Part shown: positions 59,290-64,000 of the stretch, one piece after another
Layout of the letters: every line of letters begins with the position of its first letter
How positions within the stretch are numbered: the stretch's first letter is position 1
NCBI GenBank assembly: GCA_018882835.1
Contig: VERE01000010.1
Span: forward strand, 1 to 64,000
Direction of reading: 5' to 3'
Length of the DNA: 64,000 bases
Source: Limnohabitans sp.
Lineage (GTDB): Bacteria; Pseudomonadota; Gammaproteobacteria; Burkholderiales; Burkholderiaceae_C
The notes under the pieces: generated by a model
What the model saw: the letters and a program-made list of their open reading frames with translations, nothing else
Told to the model about the DNA's origin: nothing
Databases searched by the model: none
Program-made: the position numbers and the translations under genes

Positions 59290-60321
59290 TCAGGCGTAGC
59301 GCTGGCGAGCCAGCGCAGCGCCATCGACCAAGGCTTTGAGTTTGGCCTCGGCGACAGCCCGGCTCATGGGCGCCAGACCACAGTTGGTGCACGGCAACAG
59401 GCGCGCCTTGGGTACAAACTGCAAGGCTTTGCCGATGGTGTCGGCCACTTGCTCTGGGGTTTCCACCACATCGCTGGCCACATCGATCACGCCCACCAAG
59501 ACATCCTTGCCTTGCAACAAGGCCATCAAGTCCATCGGCACATGCGAATGAAAGCACTCCAGGCTGACTTGCTGGATGCTGCTCTTGGCCAGGGCCGGGA
59601 ACACTTTTTCGTACTGACGCCATTCCTCGCCCAGGGACTGCTTCCAGTCGATGTTGGCCTGAATGCCATAGCCATAGCAAATATGGACCGCGGTGGTGCA
59701 GGTCAGCCCTTGTGCGGCGCGCTCCAGAGCTTTGACGCCCCAGTCAGCGGCTGCGTCCAAATAGACATTGAATGCCGGTTCGTCAAACTGAATGATGTCC
59801 ACGCCATCGGCCTGCAAGGCCAAGGCTTCCTGGTTCAGCAGCTCCGCAAAAGCAAAGGCCATCTTGATGCGGCCTTCTTCGCCTGCGCCATAAAAACGGT
59901 CTGCGACCGTGTCCACAATGGTCATCGGGCCTGGAAGGGTGAATTTCAGTTTGCGCTGGGTGTGGGCGCGTGCCAGTCGGGCTTCAAAGGCATGGACACG
60001 GCCTTTCAGGCGCAAAGGCGCCACCACCTGCGGCACCATGGCGTCGTAACGGTTGTTACGGATGCCCATCTTCACCTTGTTGACGAAATCGATGCCCTCC
60101 ACCTGCTCCAAAAAGCCGTGGACAAAGTGCTGGCGCGCCTGTTCGCCATCGCCAATGATGTCCATGCCGGCGTCTTCCTGGGTTTTCACCCACAACAAGG
60201 TGGCATCGGCCTTGGCCTGGCGCAGGGCCTCGCCTTCGGCGCGCCATTGCGGCCACAGCTTCTGTGTTTCGGCCAGCCATTCGGGTTTGGGCAAGCTGCC
60301 AGCGATCGAAGTTTCAAACAT
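59290..60321 (-). CDS. Short MetE-like (methionine synthase II-type) methyltransferase
   Basis: A 343-residue protein corresponding to the C-terminal catalytic domain of cobalamin-independent methionine synthase. Zinc ligands are in VHICYGYG and LLPCTNCGLAPMSR, and QFDEPAFNVYLDAAADW is the homocysteine/glutamate region. The N-terminal half of full MetE (about 750 residues) is absent, which is the normal state for this shorter family. Some such proteins use methyl donors other than folate, so the reaction is uncertain. It lies 17 bases after the LLM oxidoreductase gene on the same strand. Confidence 0.85.
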   Translation of the reverse strand: MFETSIAGSLPKPEWLAETQKLWPQWRAEGEALRQAKADATLLWVKTQEDAGMDIIGDGEQARQHFVHGFLEQVEGIDFVNKVKMGIRNNRYDAMVPQVVAPLRLKGRVHAFEARLARAHTQRKLKFTLPGPMTIVDTVADRFYGAGEEGRIKMAFAFAELLNQEALALQADGVDIIQFDEPAFNVYLDAAADWGVKALERAAQGLTCTTAVHICYGYGIQANIDWKQSLGEEWRQYEKVFPALAKSSIQQVSLECFHSHVPMDLMALLQGKDVLVGVIDVASDVVETPEQVADTIGKALQFVPKARLLPCTNCGLAPMSRAVAEAKLKALVDGAALARQRYA

Positions 60322-60338
60322 GCCAATGTCTCAAAAAA

Positions 60339-61352
60339 TCAAGAAGCTGTCGGTGACAGCGAAAAAGCCTGGGCCAGCAGCTCGTAAGAGCGGCGCTGCG
60401 CCGAAGCGTCGTGGGTCCAGGTGATGATGACCAGCTCATCCACTTCGAGGCGCCCTGCCAGGGCCTCGAGCTTGGTGCGAACTTGCTGCGCATCGCCCAC
60501 GATGGCGTTGGCGCGCAAGCTGTCGAGCGAGGCCTGCTCGGCTGCAGAGTAGGGGCGCGGCGCCTGGTCGGGGGGCAACAAGGGACCAATGCGCCCCAGG
60601 TTGCGGTCCATGCGCCAGCGCGCACGGCTTTCAAAAAGTCGCCAGGCCTCGGCCTCGGTGTCAGCCGCCAACGCCCAGACACACACCGTGGCATGGGGAC
60701 GCGCCAGCTTTTCGCTGGGGCGAAAAGTACTTCTGTAAATGTCCAGCGCCTGGTCCGCCCCTTGGCCGTCGGTGATGAAGTACGCAAATGCGTAAGGCAG
60801 CCCCAAATGCGCAGCCAGTTGCGCGCCATAGTCGGAGCTGCCCAACATCCAGAGCGCAGGTGATGTGGGACCGCTGGGATAAGCAAATACGCCATGCCCA
60901 GGGTGGCCTGCAGGCATGGGATGTCCCTGCACCCAGGCCTGCAACTCCATGACCTGTTGTGGAAAGTTTTCGGAGGCGTAGCGGTTGGGGTTCAGCAATT
61001 GGGCGGTGCGACCATCGCTGCCGGGTGCACGGCCCACCCCCAGGTCAATGCGGCCTGGCGCCAGGGCATCGAGGACCCGAAATTGTTCAGCCACTTTGAG
61101 CGGCGCATAGTGCGGCAGCATCACGCCCGCGCTGCCCAGACGGATGCGCTGGGTCTGCGTGGCAATGGCGGCCATCAACACTTCAGGGGCGGTGCCCACA
61201 ATGCTGGGGTGACTGTGGTGCTCACTCACCCAGAAACGGTGGTAACCCAGTTTTTCGCAATGCTGGGCGAGATGCACAGTTTGCCGGATGGCATCAGACT
61301 GGTGCCGGCCTTCAGCAGCGACCGACTGGTCCAGAGCAGAAAGTTTGATCAT
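60339..61352 (-). CDS. LLM-class flavin-dependent oxidoreductase
   Basis: A 337-residue luciferase-like monooxygenase (TIM barrel). LSALDQSVAAEGRHQSDAIR opens it, VSEHHSHPSIVGTAPEVLMA is near 43-62, and IDLGVGRAPGSDGRTAQLLN near 102-121. The QVRTKLEALAGRLEVDELVI stretch lies at the end. It uses reduced FMN (or F420) to oxidise an unknown substrate. It is encoded with the MetE-like protein 17 bases downstream and an acyl-CoA ligase gene upstream, but a shared pathway is not apparent. Confidence 0.88.
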   Translation of the reverse strand: MIKLSALDQSVAAEGRHQSDAIRQTVHLAQHCEKLGYHRFWVSEHHSHPSIVGTAPEVLMAAIATQTQRIRLGSAGVMLPHYAPLKVAEQFRVLDALAPGRIDLGVGRAPGSDGRTAQLLNPNRYASENFPQQVMELQAWVQGHPMPAGHPGHGVFAYPSGPTSPALWMLGSSDYGAQLAAHLGLPYAFAYFITDGQGADQALDIYRSTFRPSEKLARPHATVCVWALAADTEAEAWRLFESRARWRMDRNLGRIGPLLPPDQAPRPYSAAEQASLDSLRANAIVGDAQQVRTKLEALAGRLEVDELVIITWTHDASAQRRSYELLAQAFSLSPTAS

Positions 61353-61376
61353 GAGAGAGAGCTTAACGCGCCTGGC

Positions 61377-63071
61377 TTAACCCTGCGACGCTTCGGCTTC
61401 CTGTAGTGCACGCCACATCACTTTGCCACTGCCGCTCTTGGGCAGCGACTCTACAAACTGCACCTGCCGGGGGGCTTTGTAAACCGCCATGTTCTCATGG
61501 CACCATTGAATGATGTCTTGCTCGCTGACCTGGCCCTTGTGGGATGCGCGCAAGACCACCACTGCCTTGACTGTCTCGCCACGGTAGGGGTCACGCGTTG
61601 AAATGATGCAAGCCTCCTGGATGGCGGGATGCCTGAACATCAGGGCCTCCACCTCGGCCGGCCAGACTTTGAAGCCGCTGGCGTTGATCATGCGCTTCAA
61701 GCGATCGGTGATGAAGAAGTAGCCCTCTTCGTCAATGCGGCCCAAGTCGCCCGAGCGGAAAAATCGCTTGCCCTCCAGCTCGATGAAGGCATCGGCCGTG
61801 GCATCGGGTCGCTTCCAGTAGCCCTCAAAAACCTCAGGCCCGTGAATGACAATTTCGCCTTGCTCGCCTTGCGGTACTTCCTTCAAGGTTTCAGGGTCGA
61901 TGATGCGTGCATCGGTGCTGATGTAGGGGACGCCCAAACACTGTTGCTTGGGCCGATCGGTGGGGTTGCTGTGGGAGGGCGCCGCGGTTTCGGTCAGGCC
62001 ATACCCCTCGACATAGCGCAAACCATAAAGCTCAAACAGCCGTTGCGCCACGGCCTGCGGCATGGCGGCCCCACCGCCACTGATGCTGGTCAAGCTGCTG
62101 AGGTTGAATTTGTCAAAGTTTGGGCTGCCCAACAGGTCAATCACCATGGTGGGAATATTGGGCCAGCTGGTGATGCGGCGCTTGGAAATCAAGTGCCCGG
62201 CAAACTCGCGGTCCCAGCGCGGCATGATGACCAGGCAGCCACCCGCGTACATGCATGCGTGCATCACCGCCACGATGCCGGTGATGTGAAACATCGGCAC
62301 CACACACAACACCACGCTTTCATGCGAGCCCGTGCCCCACAGCGTACCGGCGATCGCGTTGTGCATGACGCTGCGGTGCAAGTGCATGCACCCTTTGGGC
62401 AAGCCGGTGGTGCCACTGGTGTAGGGCAACAAGGCCATGTCTTGAATGCCCACCAACAGCTCGGGCGGTGCTGCGGTGGTGGCCTGCGCGTCCTGCCAGC
62501 TCAGGACATGCCCGCCCTGCAGCGCTGGCATGGCATGGCGGGTCATCAGCCAGTCGTGCCATTGCGCAGGCGGCGCCTCATCACCGGCCTGGTCCGGGTT
62601 GAAGCCTTCGCTAAGGTGGGTCACGATCAGGTGTTGCAGGCGTTGGTCTGCCGGCAAGCTATTGCTGGCCTGCGCCAGACCCTCGGCCAAATCAGCGGTG
62701 GTGATGGCCACTCGGGTGTCGGGATCGGTGATGTAGTGCTTCAACTCTTCCGCGCGGTTCATGGGGTTCACCGGCACCACCACGGCATTGGCACGCAAGA
62801 TGGCGAAATGGGCAATCACCAATTGCGGGCAGTTCTGCATGTTGAGCACCACCCGGTCGCCGCGTTGCACGCCCAAACTGTGCAGGGTGGCGGCCAGGCG
62901 CTCCGCTTGTCGCGCCAACTCGCTGTAGCTGTAGCGTGTGCCAAAGAAAACCAAGGCGTCTTTTTGCGGGTAGCGTCGGGCGTTGGTGGCGACGTTGTCC
63001 CAAAGGGATGTTTCAGGCAGGGTGATGCTGTGGGGCAGGCGCTTGGGCCAGAATGCGTGGTGTGCTCTCAT
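61377..63071 (-). CDS. Acyl-CoA ligase (AMP-forming)
   Basis: A 564-residue ANL-superfamily ligase that makes an acyl-CoA from a carboxylic acid, ATP and CoA. It has the P-loop LLPYTSGTTGLPKGCMH (about 200-225), YVEGYGLTETAAPSHSN, FFRSGDLGRIDEEGYFFITD and the C-terminal lysine in LPKSGSGKVMW. The ATG at 63071 has GGAGA upstream and matches the family start (MRAHHAFWPKRLPHSI). It is alone on its transcript segment, between an LLM oxidoreductase gene and a regulator gene. The substrate is unknown; medium- or long-chain acids are likely. Confidence 0.92.
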   Translation of the reverse strand: MRAHHAFWPKRLPHSITLPETSLWDNVATNARRYPQKDALVFFGTRYSYSELARQAERLAATLHSLGVQRGDRVVLNMQNCPQLVIAHFAILRANAVVVPVNPMNRAEELKHYITDPDTRVAITTADLAEGLAQASNSLPADQRLQHLIVTHLSEGFNPDQAGDEAPPAQWHDWLMTRHAMPALQGGHVLSWQDAQATTAAPPELLVGIQDMALLPYTSGTTGLPKGCMHLHRSVMHNAIAGTLWGTGSHESVVLCVVPMFHITGIVAVMHACMYAGGCLVIMPRWDREFAGHLISKRRITSWPNIPTMVIDLLGSPNFDKFNLSSLTSISGGGAAMPQAVAQRLFELYGLRYVEGYGLTETAAPSHSNPTDRPKQQCLGVPYISTDARIIDPETLKEVPQGEQGEIVIHGPEVFEGYWKRPDATADAFIELEGKRFFRSGDLGRIDEEGYFFITDRLKRMINASGFKVWPAEVEALMFRHPAIQEACIISTRDPYRGETVKAVVVLRASHKGQVSEQDIIQWCHENMAVYKAPRQVQFVESLPKSGSGKVMWRALQEAEASQG

Positions 63072-63133
63072 GCTCTCTCCATGAGCGTAGCCTAGCTGGC
63101 CCAAGCCGTGCTGTCATTGGGGAAGGCCCGCAA

Positions 63134-63151
63134 CCGTCACCTGGGTGACGG
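63134..63151. repeat. Perfect inverted repeat between ligase and regulator genes
   Basis: CCGTCACC and GGTGACGG form an 8-base stem around TG, located 10 bases after the regulator stop and upstream of the ligase start. It could be a terminator without a T-run or a protein site; the sequence does not decide. Confidence 0.4.
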
Positions 63152-63161
63152 ACCTGCGCCG

Positions 63162-63800
63162 TCACGCCATTTCGCTCTCTTGTCCCTGCCGCTGGCTCAA
63201 CTGGCGCAAACTCAGCAAGGCGTGAAAGTAGCCATGCAGCCACCCCATGTCCAAGGGCTTGCGCAGCAGTTGCACCCCTTCGGGCACGCCGCCCTTGCGC
63301 GCGACCTCGGCGGGACTCATGCCCGTGATGGCCAGCACGGCCATTCCCGACAGTTGCGGGTGCTGGCTCAAGCGCCGGATCAGCTCAAAGCCATCGATGC
63401 CCGGCATGCGCAAATCGGTGATCAGCACCTGCGGCTTGAGCAGGGGCAAATCGAGCAGGGCTTCAATGGCGGAGGTCATGCAGGTGGCATCGAGGGCCAA
63501 GTCCCATTTGTCAAAATAAGCCTGCAGTGTGCGCAGCAAATTTTCATCGTCCTCGACCACCAGCAGCCGCAAGCGCTCATTGCCATTGAGAATGGAATGC
63601 GTTTGAATGTGATGGCGCCGTTGATAATCTTCCACCGATTGCAGGGCGATGCGGCGATGCCCGCCTTGGGTTTTCCAGGCTTGCAATTCGTTTTTCTCCA
63701 CCAAGGTTTGCACCGTTCCCACAGAGAGGTTCAACAATTTGGCCGCATAACTGGTGCCACAGTAACCGTCGCCCGGGTCTGGAATGGCTTTGTGACTCAT
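63162..63800 (-). CDS. Response regulator with N-terminal excisionase/MerR-like HTH and C-terminal receiver
   Basis: A 212-residue regulator with an unusual order: a small winged helix-turn-helix of the excisionase type first (about 14-60, AAKLLNLSVGTVQTLVEKNE with WKTQGGHRRI), then a receiver domain (about 77-200). The receiver has acidic residues E83, D84 and D85, the phosphorylation site D129 (ITDLRMPG), T159 and K181, so it should be phosphorylated. In common response regulators the receiver comes first. No histidine kinase gene lies in the window. An AT-rich region with an inverted repeat is upstream and may hold its binding site. Confidence 0.88.
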   Translation of the reverse strand: MSHKAIPDPGDGYCGTSYAAKLLNLSVGTVQTLVEKNELQAWKTQGGHRRIALQSVEDYQRRHHIQTHSILNGNERLRLLVVEDDENLLRTLQAYFDKWDLALDATCMTSAIEALLDLPLLKPQVLITDLRMPGIDGFELIRRLSQHPQLSGMAVLAITGMSPAEVARKGGVPEGVQLLRKPLDMGWLHGYFHALLSLRQLSQRQGQESEMA

Positions 63801-63842
63801 GGTGATTCCTCCTGCAAAATGCGCTTTGAAGCCAAAGCTTGA

Positions 63843-63876
63843 TTGATGTAAAAAGAATACCTTAGATTAACATCAA
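63843..63876. promoter_or_regulatory. Divergent AT-rich region with inverted repeat TTGATGT...ACATCAA
   Basis: Between the regulator start (63800) and the next gene (63919) the DNA is markedly AT-rich. TTGATGT at 63843-63849 and ACATCAA at 63870-63876 form a 7-base inverted repeat with 27 bases between centres. It could be an operator for the neighbouring regulator. Confidence 0.35.
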
Positions 63877-63918
63877 AACGTCAATAGCAATATATTTAAA
63901 CTTAATTAATTCAATTCC

Positions 63919-64000
63919 ATGAAATCATTCAATGACACCTTGACCGCCATTTCGGGCTTGAGGGTTGGGCATGACCAGGCCACGCAGCGGCCAACAGGCT
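63919..64000 (+). CDS. P1-family peptidase (DmpA/S58-like), 5' fragment
   Basis: Only the first 27 codons are present; the gene runs off the window end. The start MKSFNDTLTAISGLRVGHDQ followed by ATQRPTG matches the conserved beginning of P1-family (L-aminopeptidase/D-esterase, DmpA) peptidases, which self-cleave to an active N-terminal nucleophile enzyme. No clear Shine-Dalgarno sequence is seen in the AT-rich leader. It is divergent from the HTH-receiver regulator, which may control it. The catalytic serine lies outside the window. Confidence 0.7.
   Translation, partial: MKSFNDTLTAISGLRVGHDQATQRPTG

Noticed and set aside
1-64000. CRISPR arrays, insertion sequences, prophage, rRNA or tRNA genes
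   Set aside because: I saw no regularly spaced repeats, transposase or phage motifs, or rRNA/tRNA-like segments in the gaps; this is a reading by eye, not a program search.

Overview
The window is GC-rich, densely coded chromosomal DNA that reads as a betaproteobacterium of the order Burkholderiales, most likely Comamonadaceae. Supporting signs are four orphan Bug-type (tripartite tricarboxylate) binding proteins, a zapA-6S RNA arrangement, a complete FNR-linked cbb3 oxidase locus, a MutL with endonuclease motifs, and many acyl-CoA catabolic genes in long same-strand runs joined by ATGA overlaps. The genus cannot be fixed from this window. I saw no insertion sequences, prophage, CRISPR array, rRNA or tRNA. 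Gene coordinates use the start I judge most likely, and alternatives are given per entry.

Layout. 1-2167: end of gcvP, a PLP aminotransferase and nth. 2158-9123: a minus-strand operon (MaoC-type hydratase, acyl-CoA dehydrogenase, class III CoA-transferase, MmgE/PrpD protein, Bug receptor, DUF2783 protein) with a divergent LysR regulator; it looks like uptake and CoA-dependent breakdown of a small carboxylic acid. 9130-24337: a large minus-strand catabolic block with two Bug receptors, a nitronate-monooxygenase-like enzyme, two acyl-CoA dehydrogenases, a Cys-less thiolase paired with a DUF35 protein, three SDRs, an enoyl-CoA hydratase/isomerase, an acyl-CoA ligase, a split MaoC hydratase, an SCP2-type thiolase and an AraC-family regulator. 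It looks like beta-oxidation of a branched, unsaturated or bulky acyl substrate ending in a retro-aldol step.

24359-30055: a cobalamin uptake operon (btuB, a leaderless binding protein, btuF, btuC, btuD) behind a recognisable cobalamin riboswitch. 30105-30860: a small coiled-coil protein, zapA and 6S RNA. 30890-37820: a TauE/SafE permease, a Bug receptor, a serine-glyoxylate-type aminotransferase, a GntR regulator with two identical 14-bp palindromes, and a YdiJ-like FAD/Fe-S 2-hydroxyacid dehydrogenase.

37810-48756: the micro-oxic respiration locus, comprising a small TauE/SafE-like membrane protein, hemN, fnr, fixH, ccoG, ccoPQON, ccoS, the ccoI copper ATPase and a universal stress protein. 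Three FNR boxes sit at about -41.5 from plausible start sites. 48753-57335: housekeeping genes (queG, tsaE, amiC, dedA-like, mutL, Bcr/CflA transporter, miaA) and an unusual ferredoxin-RluA fusion. 57397-64000: a PhaA-type thiolase, a hemerythrin, a short MetE-like protein, an LLM-class oxidoreductase, a second acyl-CoA ligase, a response regulator with an excisionase-like N-terminal domain, and the first codons of a P1-family peptidase.

Shared themes are CoA-thioester catabolism fed by orphan binding proteins, B12 supply (uptake plus the B12-dependent QueG), and an oxygen-responsive respiratory regulon controlled by the Fnr encoded inside it.
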